Virus record (IMG/VR): IMGVR_UViG_3300028115_000009
Coordinates: 23,573 to 87,572 of that record
Source: a virus
Length of the DNA stretch: 64,000 nucleotides
Direction: 5' to 3' (one strand)
Below are positions 41,201 to 51,134 of this stretch, in pieces. Made by a program: the position numbers and the translations under genes. Under the pieces are notes generated by a model that saw nothing but the letters and a program-made list of their open reading frames with translations, was not told where the DNA came from and made no database searches. Positions within the stretch are counted from its first letter, which is position 1; each line of letters begins with the position of its first letter.

Positions 41201-44200
41201 GTAGTAGCAGATGCAGTTCTTGTCAGTACTGAACTTGCGATAGTAAAATCAGTACCATCAATAATATTATTAACCCAATATTGCGTTTTTTCTACTATTC
41301 CGCCTAGTGTAGCTCCTTTAAAAATAATCGGAGTCATTGGAATTAACACTGATGTATCAGCTATAGTAATAACATTAGTGCTAGTAGTTGTATCAGTAGC
41401 AGTAACATCGATTTTGTTTGCTGATATAGAGAAGTTATTAGCATCATAAATTTCATGAATATAATAAGTTGTACCTAATTCTACATCGCCTAAACTTATT
41501 CCAGTAAACTGAATTGGATATGCAATTTGCATATCTGCTGTATTTGAACCAAATAAGTATCCATTATTTGCAGGATAGTTTAGAGACATCGAACCTGTTT
41601 CATTGTTTAACGGCCAAACACCTCCTCCTAAAGAAGTTGATATTTGAATAGTAGTTTCGTCAACAATATTAAGGATATAATAATCAAAACCTGTAATAAC
41701 GCCGCCAAACGCTTCACCAGTAAAGTTAATTTTCTGATTAACTTTTAATCGTGCAGTACTTACAACTTTCATTAGGTTATTTAAATCTCCTAATGTTTCT
41801 GTTGCTTCTACAGTTGCTTGAGCAGTTGATGTTATTTCAATATTAAAATATGTAGGTGTAAACTGTATAGGTTGATCTACATAAACTGTATGGAAGTCAG
41901 CTGCTGAATCTAATCTAAATCTGTCAGAAGTTGCATCTGCGGATGCAACTTCTAAGCTGTCAAACGATTCTTTTACAACGAACGCCTGTTTGCTGCTTTC
42001 ATCATAACGCGAGATAATTCCGTACTGACCAGCACCTCGTCCGCTTGATATGTTTAATCGCATACCTTCGTATTCTACAGGTGTTGCTACTTCAGAACCT
42101 GCTAATGTTAAGTATTGAGTGTTTCCTGACTGAGCGTTGTTAGTTTGTAATTTGTAAAGCAATCCGCCAGTTGTACCGTCACCATCGAGAATGCGTGTCT
42201 GGAATACACCGCCTGATCTTAATTCATCTGCAACAATGTTAGCATTTCGTCCTGCTCCTGATACATTGACATTTGCATATGAAGTAGGAATGTAGTCGTT
42301 AGTCTCTAAGAAGAATGTTGCAGCATCGCCGATCTGCAATTGTGCTCCGTAAAAATTAGTAGTTCCTGCAATACCATCGATACCTCTTGGATAAATTCTA
42401 TATTGTAAATTAGTATTTTGTGCCGTTTGATCCCAGAAGGTAAATGTTACTCTGTACCAACCATCTTCTTCATATTTCACAAACGCACCGTATACTGCTG
42501 TAGGAATTACGCCGCCGTCATCTGTTGTTAAAGATGAAACTTCGCCTGTTGCAAAATTAAAACGCACTCGACTTGTTTTAGTCTCATACCCAGAGAATGT
42601 TGCTAACATATCGAAATATTGCGCAGTTCCTTCTTTAGCATAAATGCTTGCAGTATATGCTAATGCACTACCCGGAGGCACTGTTCCTTCGTGAGTAACA
42701 GTTAAAATACTTGTAATAGAAAGACTGTCAACTGTTACTATAATATCGTATGTATCAGGCTGTGCTCCAAAGTTTTGACCACTAATTCTAATCTGATTCC
42801 CAACAACATAGCCGCTTCCGCCATTGTTTACTGCTACAACATATCTGTCACTAAACACTGTTATATCAAATGTTGCATCAACACCTGATCCTGATATATT
42901 TTCGCCTGCTATATTTGTATACACTCCGCCTTGTGGTGCTACATTTATATCTTGATAAAAATAGCTGGAATCAGTTAAGTTTGTAACACCTTCAACTTTC
43001 CAGGCACGTTGTCCAACATAAGGCGATGACGATGCAGTAGTAATATTAAGATTTGAATCTGTAGTCCATTTACTGCTATCTAAGAAGTTGTTACTATGGT
43101 ACAACAAGTTAGTTGTTGATTCGTAGTATTCTTCGCCAGCGTGATCAAATTGTAGTTTTAGTACTTCTGCGCTTGCCCCTAATGCAGATACTGGAGTTGC
43201 AGTTGCTTGATAACTTCTGTTGTTAACGTTGCCGACTGCTGGAATTTCTTCATCGTCGAACCCTTCTGCAACTACGCCGTACTTACCGTATGAGCTGTTA
43301 CCGTTTGTAGCACGAATTCTTCCACCGTCTTCTGCAAAATAGCCTGCGTAGTTGTAGTACGAGAACACCGAAACTGCTTCAACAAGTGCATCACCACCTG
43401 TACACCATAGGCCAATGCCGTCTGATATAATTTGTGTAAAGTCGTTACATACCATTGAACGGTTTCCACCATTATGTATTGTACTATCGATCTTCATGCC
43501 TACGCAGCCTAAACCAAAGTTAGTTACGTTTTGAACATACGGAGATTTAGTAGTAATCCATGCAGTAGTATCGTCCGGTCCTTCACCTGGATCAAAACTT
43601 ACAAATGACCCGCCTGATGGTCTACGTGTTGAAAATTCATTTTCAGGAGTTAACGTTCCTAATAATCCACTTAATGTCATATTACGAATACCGGTACCGT
43701 TTTGAACACGGAACATATCGCCAATTGCCTGACCTCCGTAGACATACATGTATCCAATATTAGTAAACAGCGGAACAGGGTCTCCATCTGGCTCTGCTGC
43801 TACTTGGAATGTAGTGTCTGTAATACTATCACCAATTACATAATATGTAATACCTTGAACAATATTGTCGCCGCCAATCATTGTACTAATTTCATCGACC
43901 GGATTTAATGATACAAACTGTACTGGAGTATTGTGTTCCATGTTAACAGTTGATCCAACTACGAACTGGTTAATGTCACCGATTGTTCTGCGGCAAAGTG
44001 TGTTAACAGGGTTAGCAGGTTTAACCGCTGCGCCACGTAATTCGTCACCGTTTAGAGCTGTTTTTGCAGGAATTACTATAGGAAGTATTTCTTCATATGT
44101 GCCTGATTTAACGTTAATAGTTGTATAAGCGCCTTGATTTGCTGGCGGAATACCATTAGGTGAACCTGCTGCAAATGCACTTCTAATAATTCCTTCTAAG

Positions 44201-46362
44201 CTCTGTACTATCGTTATAGTGTTAGGTTCTATAGTTAATGCACTGTTGATATACTGAGTTGCTGGAGATTGTACTCCTTCAAGAACTTGATAGCTTTGAG
44301 CAGGAACAGTATTTGTTAGAGCATTTTCAATATTGTTAAACAACTGACCAACTACTGCTGAGAAAAATTCAATTTGGTCAGCAACTGTTTGATTAGTAAA
44401 CTTATTTGTACTTTCTAAGTCAAAATATAGTAAAGCATTTGCAACAGTTCTTGCATTTTGTCCTCTTGCTAAGTCAGTAACTACACCGTCAAAGATGTAA
44501 CGTGCATCGCGTCTTGTTTTTTCATTGTCAAAGTTAACAGAACTATCAAACGGAGTTAAATTTTGGTTTTGTTGATATAAGAACCAATAGAATGTTTCTT
44601 CAATTACCCATTCTTTGTTTGCTTCAAGTAATGCTTTTTCGTTTTGTTTTAGCACACCTTCTGCTACACGCTCACATGCATATTTAATAGTGCGCCATGC
44701 AGTATCAGCAGTAGCACCTCTGTCAAGTGCGTCAATACCGTTAGTTGCAACATAATAAACATTTGGAGTAAAGTCTGTGTTGCTCCAAACAGGTAAGTCA
44801 CCTACAGTTTTTAAAACTTGAGATTGCAGACCAATTGCCAGCGCAGAATTTTGATCGCCTGAACGAACAATCATTTCGCCTGCGCTAGACATACTGTTTC
44901 TTTGATCGTGTTGTAAGTATACAACCCAATATGCATTTTGTAAATCTAAATCTGGTCTATTAACTAATGCAGAAGTATGCTCTCTTATACATTTAAATGT
45001 TGCGTTACCATAGTATGCAACATCGTCTTGGTTATATAACGTAGCTTCTGTCCATTTGCCTTCCCAGTTAAAACCTGGAATCAACAATTCCCAATATAGA
45101 TAATTAGTTCCAGAGAATGTGAGTACTGCACTATCACTTATTGCGCCATCTGGTGCGTAATTTAAAATTACTGTAGTTATGTTTCCGTCAACACTAACTG
45201 CTGTAACTTCTTGGCCCCTTGCAAACCCTTCTCCAGTAACTGTCATACCCGGAGTAATAGCTGCTGAACTTGTAGAGTCACCGGTGTCTAATTTAATAGT
45301 AGTACCTGCAGAGCCGTCTGCTTCGTAAATTGCGTTAACTACAAAATTGCCCGGAACTTCAGATGTACTATCTCTAAGAGCAACATATAAGTCTCCACCG
45401 TAGTTTACTACACTACCGACTCTATATTCAGTTGCAACATCCCATTGTCCTGATACATCGTATGCCTGGCTGATTATTTCCCATGCATCGGTAGAATCAT
45501 CAGCATTAAAAGATGGCTTGTTATTAATGTTATTAATTGTTTTACTTTGGTATAAGTATCCGCCGTATAATACAACTTCGCCTGGCTGATAAACTGCGTT
45601 CGCATCCCACACATTGTTAAAGTCAAGACCTGGCATCCAAAGTTCCCAGTTTTCTTGAATGAATGTTTCGTATAATTCTGTCGAATCAGCAAAGTCAACA
45701 AATTCGTTAGACGGAGCATGCCCTACAATACACTTATAAACACTAGGACCGTACTTAACTATATCGCCCAATTTGTATCTTAATACGCTACTATCTTCTG
45801 AAGACGTTGCATATTCGCCGCGCCACTGTACGCCTTCATTTGTTAATTTCCATTTTTGTACAGTACTGTCAAGGTTAAAATAATCAGCTTCAAGTCCATC
45901 TAAGTCTGTAGGAGCAGAAATATGAGATATTACACACTCGTATGCAGAACCGCCATATTGAACAATATCACCTACACCGTAAGTAGTAGACGATGTCCAT
46001 TCACTTTGCCAAGTTTTAGATTCAGCGTAAACGTCCCATTTATCAATGTCTGTATCAAGTACTGCACCGCCCAAGTGTTGTGTATTACATTTATAAACAA
46101 TACCACCGAAAATTACAATGTTATCTAAACTGTAGAATGTAAATTGCTGCCAAGGACCTTTCCAAGTCTGGCCAGTCATCATTAATTCCCATTTAGGTTC
46201 AACTGCATTTAAATCTGCGTAAAAGCCATTAGAGTTGTGAGGTATTAAACATACGTATGCTTTACCTTCGTATTGGACAACTTGGTCCTTGTTATAAGCA
46301 GTTTGATCTGACCATTCTCCAACCCATGAAAAACGTAATCTACTTATTTTAAATTCAGCCAT
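38266..46362 (-). CDS. Large tail fibre protein, paralogue of the giant (2698 aa)
   Basis: A paralogue of the downstream giant with the same order of parts. It has N-terminal W.G.W.....Y..(G/N)(D).V.(Y)GG..Y.C...H modules (about seven, residues 1-480), a single helical module with RRDARYIFDG, then solenoid rungs PIVIPAKTALNGDELRGAAV, IRNMTLSGLLG and CVGMKIDS. A lectin-like HSNNFLDSSKWT segment of about 200 residues follows. A series of beta modules around (L/V)..G.(T)YY(V/I)..(I/F)...TF.I(S/A) comes next, then Asp-box repeats (YSIDNGATW near 39725-39765) and the shared C-terminus with VPTQKAIKTYLTS. AAGGAA site and late box upstream. A receptor-binding or baseplate fibre role is inferred. Confidence 0.75.
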   Translation of the reverse strand: MAEFKISRLRFSWVGEWSDQTAYNKDQVVQYEGKAYVCLIPHNSNGFYADLNAVEPKWELMMTGQTWKGPWQQFTFYSLDNIVIFGGIVYKCNTQHLGGAVLDTDIDKWDVYAESKTWQSEWTSSTTYGVGDIVQYGGSAYECVISHISAPTDLDGLEADYFNLDSTVQKWKLTNEGVQWRGEYATSSEDSSVLRYKLGDIVKYGPSVYKCIVGHAPSNEFVDFADSTELYETFIQENWELWMPGLDFNNVWDANAVYQPGEVVLYGGYLYQSKTINNINNKPSFNADDSTDAWEIISQAYDVSGQWDVATEYRVGSVVNYGGDLYVALRDSTSEVPGNFVVNAIYEADGSAGTTIKLDTGDSTSSAAITPGMTVTGEGFARGQEVTAVSVDGNITTVILNYAPDGAISDSAVLTFSGTNYLYWELLIPGFNWEGKWTEATLYNQDDVAYYGNATFKCIREHTSALVNRPDLDLQNAYWVVYLQHDQRNSMSSAGEMIVRSGDQNSALAIGLQSQVLKTVGDLPVWSNTDFTPNVYYVATNGIDALDRGATADTAWRTIKYACERVAEGVLKQNEKALLEANKEWVIEETFYWFLYQQNQNLTPFDSSVNFDNEKTRRDARYIFDGVVTDLARGQNARTVANALLYFDLESTNKFTNQTVADQIEFFSAVVGQLFNNIENALTNTVPAQSYQVLEGVQSPATQYINSALTIEPNTITIVQSLEGIIRSAFAAGSPNGIPPANQGAYTTINVKSGTYEEILPIVIPAKTALNGDELRGAAVKPANPVNTLCRRTIGDINQFVVGSTVNMEHNTPVQFVSLNPVDEISTMIGGDNIVQGITYYVIGDSITDTTFQVAAEPDGDPVPLFTNIGYMYVYGGQAIGDMFRVQNGTGIRNMTLSGLLGTLTPENEFSTRRPSGGSFVSFDPGEGPDDTTAWITTKSPYVQNVTNFGLGCVGMKIDSTIHNGGNRSMVCNDFTQIISDGIGLWCTGGDALVEAVSVFSYYNYAGYFAEDGGRIRATNGNSSYGKYGVVAEGFDDEEIPAVGNVNNRSYQATATPVSALGASAEVLKLQFDHAGEEYYESTTNLLYHSNNFLDSSKWTTDSNLNITTASSSPYVGQRAWKVEGVTNLTDSSYFYQDINVAPQGGVYTNIAGENISGSGVDATFDITVFSDRYVVAVNNGGSGYVVGNQIRISGQNFGAQPDTYDIIVTVDSLSITSILTVTHEGTVPPGSALAYTASIYAKEGTAQYFDMLATFSGYETKTSRVRFNFATGEVSSLTTDDGGVIPTAVYGAFVKYEEDGWYRVTFTFWDQTAQNTNLQYRIYPRGIDGIAGTTNFYGAQLQIGDAATFFLETNDYIPTSYANVNVSGAGRNANIVADELRSGGVFQTRILDGDGTTGGLLYKLQTNNAQSGNTQYLTLAGSEVATPVEYEGMRLNISSGRGAGQYGIISRYDESSKQAFVVKESFDSLEVASADATSDRFRLDSAADFHTVYVDQPIQFTPTYFNIEITSTAQATVEATETLGDLNNLMKVVSTARLKVNQKINFTGEAFGGVITGFDYYILNIVDETTIQISTSLGGGVWPLNNETGSMSLNYPANNGYLFGSNTADMQIAYPIQFTGISLGDVELGTTYYIHEIYDANNFSISANKIDVTATDTTTSTNVITIADTSVLIPMTPIIFKGATLGGIVEKTQYWVNNIIDGTDFTIASSVLTRTASATTATSNLITVDSTTGFIAGSPIVFSGTVFGGLENDKVYYIQVVNDATSFTISETPAGAAVPLLTAAGEIIARTTADTVTLTTDSGTMLGTSLGDKEQVTADGGSIMGASFFTEVFGGITAGTSYYVKEKFDTVVVDTYADAGNWATGTTVFVGNNITIDIDLAADTDFIQALATLGEDSSAAAFTIVDDIEGEQTITITGGGWNTTPAAGATITALTLQTAPGSLSSISSMSFPTGAPNIKEFTISATEGGAVTALDTETGSMQLNAVGWDHINPGTLLVNTFDSTSVYTIEPRVKYGAPTFTQIAMNDIPHINISEYSIIASNGFYPIAFPINGFNAVSTSDYENWDIDIILPKGADDAPEIDDGFGTLIPNPDYNGGWVDACYGNNTWVLISKTGDVLYSVSDGVTWLSSSLPTLSTGNYTAITYGNGRFVAVSDSSISAYSANNGSTWTEVDQSIDDDKWIDIDYGRNTFVAISGDSHAVKYSIDNGATWAESTLDTSLDSTAGNWTQIKFGNGRFVAVSSDEKPSVYSFDGITWYQSNLAVKGTIFEYGNGVFVLINVEDGICCQSEDGFNWKILDGEISPYRALGFTFDNINKDGWFLAISDLGVTHKISTGSRAQARVTITDSTITSVNMFQAGSGYTTSPTIDIFDPNNSQDAAFQVRVGNGVLSSPTFVNYGQGYNTTSTSISINGGGYADEFQTGLRIVVKNLTRLPQPGDNLEFTGNGEVYRVAKATILRGTEVPFLECEIQLSPGLTQDLSPAHDDPLTIRSRFSQVRLTNHDFLNIGFGNQIQSNYPNLPITTNLEPQDEVQETNNGRVFYSSTDQDGNFRVGDLFAVEQATGIVTLSADEFGLQGLDQLEIGGVALGGSPVVITAFSTDGTFVANSNNLVPTQKAIKTYLTSRLSQGGSDTFTGLLTAGTVKVGGPDEITSTVPEGAEGWQVEIGTKANVSGPTAAWAGDGLAMAYFMKTFVDPTR

Positions 46363-46391
46363 TTTGCGGTTCCTTGATTCTGTTTATTAGC

Positions 46392-46400
46392 GTATTTATC
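46392..46400 (-). promoter_or_regulatory. Late promoter overlapping the preceding stop codon
   Basis: GATAAATAC on the minus strand shares bases with the TGA of the 46399-46776 gene. The box serves the 2698-residue fibre gene, about 30 bases downstream. Confidence 0.6.
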
Positions 46401-46776
46401 AGACTATTTGAGTCGGGTCGTAAGTATAAGATTGGTTAATTCTTACTACTAGTTCACCTTGTTCGTTTACATAATAATACATATTTTTATTATCCCAACG
46501 ATACTGGTCCCATTGCAAGTTATCATATGGTCTACTGTGATCTAATTCAATACGTCCATCAAAGAAATCTACACCGTATTCAAATTCAGTAAAGTCATCT
46601 TCTGATGATCCCGGATTGTTGATAGTAATCGCATCAACGTCTTTAAGTTGGTCGATTTTAGCAAAGAATAAAGTTCCGTCTTCGGTTCTGCGTAATGCAT
46701 AAAAGTATCTTGGTTGACCTTCACCTAACAGTTCATTATTATTAGGAGTTTGTCCTACGTAGTGTGTTGATGCCAT
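46399..46776 (-). CDS. Small virion-module protein of unknown function
   Basis: A 125-residue protein, STHYVGQTPNNNELLGEGQPRYFYALRRTEDGTLFFAKIDQL followed by an acidic, Tyr/Asn-rich second half (DHSRPYDNLQWDQYRWDN..YYYV). I set the start at 46776, where AAGGAGATATAAG gives an excellent ribosome site; a longer in-frame start at 46818 lies inside the upstream gene. No named family is recognised. The placement between a 109-residue beta protein and the 2698-residue fibre suggests a connector for that fibre. Confidence 0.6.
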   Translation of the reverse strand: MASTHYVGQTPNNNELLGEGQPRYFYALRRTEDGTLFFAKIDQLKDVDAITINNPGSSEDDFTEFEYGVDFFDGRIELDHSRPYDNLQWDQYRWDNKNMYYYVNEQGELVVRINQSYTYDPTQIV

Positions 46777-46787
46777 CTTATATCTCC

Positions 46788-47117
46788 TTAAACAATTTCT
46801 ACTGTACTTAGAATGCAATCAATGCTTGAATTAACATTTGAACTTACATACAAGTTATTATTTGGTGTTAAAATTAATTTTTCGCCGCCATTTAGAACAC
46901 GTAAACTTGTGTTCGGTGGAAGAATCATTTCTTTTGCGTAGTATCCAGTTACACTGTCTGCATCTTGCAGTTCTACGTTAACAAGTACTACACCTTCAGT
47001 TAAATTTGCTAAACTGAATCCTACTACTGTAATACGATTGTTATCGTTAGTAGCTAGTACTTCTTCTCTTGTAGTACCTATCTCTGTTACCACTTTGTTT
47101 CTAAATGTAGTTGCCAT
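46788..47117 (-). CDS. Small beta-rich virion protein (family member 2)
   Basis: A 109-residue protein with the pattern NDNNRITVVGFSLANLTEGVVLVNVELQD, MILPPNTSLRVLNGGEKLILTPNNNLYV, S...IDCILS(T). This aligns in layout with the proteins at 26713-27033 and 56716-57066. The strong GGGATA site overlaps the stop of the 1336-residue fibre gene. It precedes the 46776 gene by 11 bases. Confidence 0.55.
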   Translation of the reverse strand: MATTFRNKVVTEIGTTREEVLATNDNNRITVVGFSLANLTEGVVLVNVELQDADSVTGYYAKEMILPPNTSLRVLNGGEKLILTPNNNLYVSSNVNSSIDCILSTVEIV

Positions 47118-47123
47118 ATTTTT

Positions 47124-50100
47124 TTATCCCAATACTAATACTGTTGAAAGTGCAATTTCTTCTGCATCATTTCGTGTAATACCTGACGCTGCACCTGCAA
47201 CTGATACCCAGTTTGTTCCGTCCCAAATTTCAACACGAACATCATCAGTGTTAAATCGTATTTGTCCTGTTTCTGTATATTCTAGTGGAGGACGAGCGCC
47301 ACTTGCGCCCACTGGAATAACAATACCATATGTTCCGTCGAACTTGACATAACCGTTCGCTGTATTTTCAAAAGTTGTAACACTGTCAGTAACAGTATTT
47401 GTAATTGTATTACCTTTAAATGCAAAATTGTCAAACTTGACAGTGCCAGTGCCATTAGCAGTTAGCGTTAAGTCAGTATTAAGCGTAGTTGTAGTAATAA
47501 CATTACCATCTATACGAATGTCATCTACATCTAGTCTAGGAACAGTTAATTTAGTAGAATCTATAGTTGCAATAGTGTTGTTATCAACTATGAATCTAAT
47601 AACATTATCGTTTGCTCCTTCAGTAAGTTCAGCTGTAACACGAGTTGTACCATCTAAGTCTTCGACACCTTTAAGATTAACCCAATTAGTACCGTTGTAT
47701 CCTTCAAATCTACTTAATTCTGTGTTAAATCTTAGTTGTCCGCTTACTGCTGTAGGACGTTCTGATGTATCACCTGCTGGTAATTCCAATGCTCCAGTTG
47801 CATCAATAATTAAAACATCACTACCTGGCTCAATTGTGAAGTCTCCGCTAGTACTAATGGTTGAACTATTAATATCAAATGTATCAATAATGATCGATCC
47901 AGTGCCAGCAGCACGTAATTCTAAATTACTATTAGAAATTGTTGTGGTAATAAAATTATCATCAATTAATATATCACCAGTGCTAAAACTGTTTGCAGTA
48001 ATTAAACTTGTACTTGTAAGATTTCCAACAGTTATTGTTCCGTCAACGGTTAGATTGTTAGTAATTACTACATCGTTAGTTGGAACAAATATATTTCCTG
48101 TTCCATTTGCACGTAGTTCTAAATTTGCATTACTTTCAGTTGTAGTAATTCTGTTACCAGAAAGTTGAATTTCTTCAAACTGGATAACACTTGCACTAAT
48201 AATAACTTCACCAGTTACATCTAAATTACCAGTTAAGTTAATATTACCAACTTGATTAACATCGCCGGTATGTGTTATAGTTCCGACAATATTAGTATCT
48301 TTTAGGTATGTATCTGAATTAACTGTTAGGTCTTGTTCAATAATAACATTGTTACTAGGAACGTATATGTCCCCTGTTCCGTTAGCTCTTAATTCTAAAT
48401 CACTATTACTTGCGGTTGTAGTAATAAAGTTATCATCTATTAAAATATCGCCTGTACTAAATCTGTTAGCAGTAATAGTACCAGCACTATTAATATCGCC
48501 AACTGTTATTGTACCAGTTACATATAAATCATTATTAATCACAACATCGTTAGCAGGAATAACAACATCGCCGTATACTGTAGCACGAAGTTCTAAATCA
48601 CTATTACTTGCGGTTGTAGTAATAATATTATTTTCAATATTAATATTTTCAAACTGTGCTGCGGCAGATATTGTAAAATTACCAGTAATACCAAAGTCAC
48701 CAGTTAAATTAATATTACCAGTTTGTGTAATATTTCCTGTTTGTGTTATATTACCTTGTATTTCTAAATTATCTAAATTTGTAGTTCCGTAAACTCTTAA
48801 TTCTTGGTCTAATACTACATTATTGCTTGGAACATATATTGTTCCAGTTCCGTTTGCACGTAATTCTAAATTGCTATTAGAATCAGTTGTAGTAATAAAA
48901 TTGTCGCGAATAATAATATTGTCAAGATTTATTTGATTTACAAATAAGTTATTCCATATTTTAGACTCTTCGCCTAAGCTGTAAGTGCTACCAACTTTAG
49001 GAGTAATGTCGCTGTCAATACCTGCAACAATTTGAATAGTATCAGTTGCTTCATCGCCAATAGTAATGTTGCCGCCAATAGTTACGTTGCCAGTAACATC
49101 TAAACTACCATTAATAGCTACATCTGAATTTAAATTTATTTGGCCAGTTGCTGCGCTAAAATTAGCATCTTGTGTTAGTGTTTCTACAGTATTGCCACTA
49201 ATGCGCCAATCGCCTGTTTCAATTTTAGTTCCGTCAATATATGTAGTATCGCCGCCTGTTACAAAACTAACACCGTTTTCGGTATTAATTGTAAAGTCGC
49301 TAACTGCAAATGTTACATTTCCTGTTTCTTGGTTTACATAGAATAAATCGCCGACTCTAAAGTCGCCGTTATGATCAACAGAGTTGTATCGAACTCTTGC
49401 ACCTTGAGTTTCTACTATTTCGTTTTCTTGTATAACAGTTCCAGTGTCATTGGTAACTTCTTTACCGTTACCGATGTATGCTAAGTTTTGTCCAATAGCA
49501 TAAACAATTACGCCTAGGCCATCGCCTACAATACCGTAATTACCGTAAATAGCAGCAGAGCCAATCATACGTATCTCTGCACCAAACTCTCTTAAGTCAA
49601 AGTCCGTAATACTTGTTGCAGTTTCAACACCGTCTGAAATACTTTGTGGCGTTAAGTCAAAGCCAAATAAGTCTAAATAACCATTGACATATACGTCATC
49701 GCCGTCTATACTACTAATAGTTCCTGTAAGAACAGTAGAAGCATCTGTACTTGTAATAGTAAGAACATTGCCCGGTGTAAATGCACCAGACGTTCCTGCT
49801 AAAGTTAATTTTGTTTTACCTGCAGATCTACGGCCAGCCGTACCATCATATGCATACACTGACCTATTTGCAAAATATGTAAAGCTGTTTAGCCATTCAA
49901 TTCGTGCACCGTTAGTTGCTGTGATACAATCAACGCCTGGTGTAATAAATGTTGCACTATGGAATAGCATTGCAGTATTAGCACTTGAAACGCTTGCAAC
50001 ACTACCATCAATAAGTGCGCCCTTACCTGCATCACCTGCATTAAATCCTCTTGGATCTTCTACAGTAGTTGTACTACCATTAGTAATTACTGTAACGTTT

Positions 50101-51134
50101 TTAATATATGGGCTGCGATTTGTTGCTGTATAGCCTGGTGCAAATTTAAATGCATATCCTGGACTATAGAAACCAGTAACAGTCAAGTCACTAACAGTAG
50201 TTTCGCCGTTTAACAAAATAGCATCATTTGTGTTTGTACCTACTGTAGGTGTTATTGTTACTCCACGAATGCCTTCGCCCTTCAATGTTACGCCTGCTGG
50301 TATAGTTAATGGAAATACTTCTTCATAAACGCCCGGAGACACATGAATAACATCGCCGGCAACTGCTTGGCTTAATGCAAATTTAATTGTTGCAAATGGA
50401 TCCAATACATGGTCGCCTGATGCAGTATCGCTACCATTTGCTGCAACAAATATTAGGTTACCTGGACGTAATGTTACATCAATTCCGCCTAAATCTAAAT
50501 CATCTGTATTAACACTTGATGCAATGAGTCTGTTAACCCAAACGTCATTCCACTCTTTGCCACCTGTAGTTGGATCACTACCTAAAGCATAAGTGTCGGT
50601 AGTTGTAGGAATAATATCAGAAGCAATTTCTGCGTTAAAAATAACGTTGTCTGTTGCTGCGTCACCAATTACAATATTACCGTCAGCACTAATATTACCA
50701 GTAGCATGAATATTTCCGTCTACATTTAAATTGCTGTGGACATTAACTGCTCCAGTGCCGTTAGGTCTAAATTCTAAGTTTGCATTTGAACTATTAGTTG
50801 TAATAGCATTGCCTTCGATATCAATGCTGTCTATTCTAATTTTGTTAAGCGCAACTACAGTATCCAGTGTTGCTAGATTTAAAAACTGATTAGTAGTGCT
50901 AATAGTGTTACCTTCAATAGTAACTTCACCAAGGTCTGCTCGTGTGTCTACTATTAAATTTGTTGTTTTGCTAGTGCCGGAAACTTGTAGTTCGTGTGTA
51001 GGACTCGTAGTCTTGATACCGATACGCTGATTATTGACATCTAAATATAATAAGTCTGTTTCAAAAGCTAAATCAATCCCATTACGGATTAGATTTTCCT
51101 TCAGCAACGGACCGGATATGCGACCTACAGCCAT
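47124..51134 (-). CDS. Large repetitive fibre protein (1336 aa)
   Basis: N-terminus AVGRISGPLLKENLIRNGIDLAFETDLLYLDVNNQRIGI, near-identical in plan to the next upstream fibre. Residues about 210-420 form pectate-lyase-like solenoid rungs (GDVIHVSPGVYEEVFPLTIPAGVTLKGEGIRGVTI, YIKNVTVIT, ALIDGSVAS, AMLFHSATFI, IEWLNSFTYFANR). A VDHNGDFRVGDLFYVNQETGNV motif follows and is shared with all four large fibres. The second half is built of rungs ITTT.SN(S/A)(N/D)LELRANGTG..(Y/F)VP(S/T)N(D/N)VVI repeated about seven times. The end, QIRFNTDDVRVEIWDGTNWVSVAG, is a fibre trimerisation-like tail. The upstream leader is about 110 bases with hairpins. Confidence 0.75.
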   Translation of the reverse strand: MAVGRISGPLLKENLIRNGIDLAFETDLLYLDVNNQRIGIKTTSPTHELQVSGTSKTTNLIVDTRADLGEVTIEGNTISTTNQFLNLATLDTVVALNKIRIDSIDIEGNAITTNSSNANLEFRPNGTGAVNVHSNLNVDGNIHATGNISADGNIVIGDAATDNVIFNAEIASDIIPTTTDTYALGSDPTTGGKEWNDVWVNRLIASSVNTDDLDLGGIDVTLRPGNLIFVAANGSDTASGDHVLDPFATIKFALSQAVAGDVIHVSPGVYEEVFPLTIPAGVTLKGEGIRGVTITPTVGTNTNDAILLNGETTVSDLTVTGFYSPGYAFKFAPGYTATNRSPYIKNVTVITNGSTTTVEDPRGFNAGDAGKGALIDGSVASVSSANTAMLFHSATFITPGVDCITATNGARIEWLNSFTYFANRSVYAYDGTAGRRSAGKTKLTLAGTSGAFTPGNVLTITSTDASTVLTGTISSIDGDDVYVNGYLDLFGFDLTPQSISDGVETATSITDFDLREFGAEIRMIGSAAIYGNYGIVGDGLGVIVYAIGQNLAYIGNGKEVTNDTGTVIQENEIVETQGARVRYNSVDHNGDFRVGDLFYVNQETGNVTFAVSDFTINTENGVSFVTGGDTTYIDGTKIETGDWRISGNTVETLTQDANFSAATGQINLNSDVAINGSLDVTGNVTIGGNITIGDEATDTIQIVAGIDSDITPKVGSTYSLGEESKIWNNLFVNQINLDNIIIRDNFITTTDSNSNLELRANGTGTIYVPSNNVVLDQELRVYGTTNLDNLEIQGNITQTGNITQTGNINLTGDFGITGNFTISAAAQFENINIENNIITTTASNSDLELRATVYGDVVIPANDVVINNDLYVTGTITVGDINSAGTITANRFSTGDILIDDNFITTTASNSDLELRANGTGDIYVPSNNVIIEQDLTVNSDTYLKDTNIVGTITHTGDVNQVGNINLTGNLDVTGEVIISASVIQFEEIQLSGNRITTTESNANLELRANGTGNIFVPTNDVVITNNLTVDGTITVGNLTSTSLITANSFSTGDILIDDNFITTTISNSNLELRAAGTGSIIIDTFDINSSTISTSGDFTIEPGSDVLIIDATGALELPAGDTSERPTAVSGQLRFNTELSRFEGYNGTNWVNLKGVEDLDGTTRVTAELTEGANDNVIRFIVDNNTIATIDSTKLTVPRLDVDDIRIDGNVITTTTLNTDLTLTANGTGTVKFDNFAFKGNTITNTVTDSVTTFENTANGYVKFDGTYGIVIPVGASGARPPLEYTETGQIRFNTDDVRVEIWDGTNWVSVAGAASGITRNDAEEIALSTVLVLG
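47440..48930 (-). repeat. Tandem solenoid-rung repeats in the 1336-residue fibre gene
   Basis: About six of the seven copies of the ITTT.SN..LELRANGTG..VP.N.V unit in this gene lie here, at roughly 47440, 47890, 48090, 48360, 48570 and 48840, with a further copy near 50750. Each is followed by TG.(I)(N)(L)TG..-type alternating strands. DNA similarity between neighbouring copies (for example 47890-47980 and 48360-48450) is high. Confidence 0.7.

Noticed and set aside
43272-43472. Short frames inside the large fibre genes, including His/Thr- or Leu-rich ones
   Set aside because: They are on alternative frames of confirmed fibre genes and lack ribosome sites.
47440-51000. A CRISPR-like or other repeat array in the fibre genes
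   Set aside because: The repeats are in frame, encode degenerate beta-solenoid rungs, and have no constant spacer structure.
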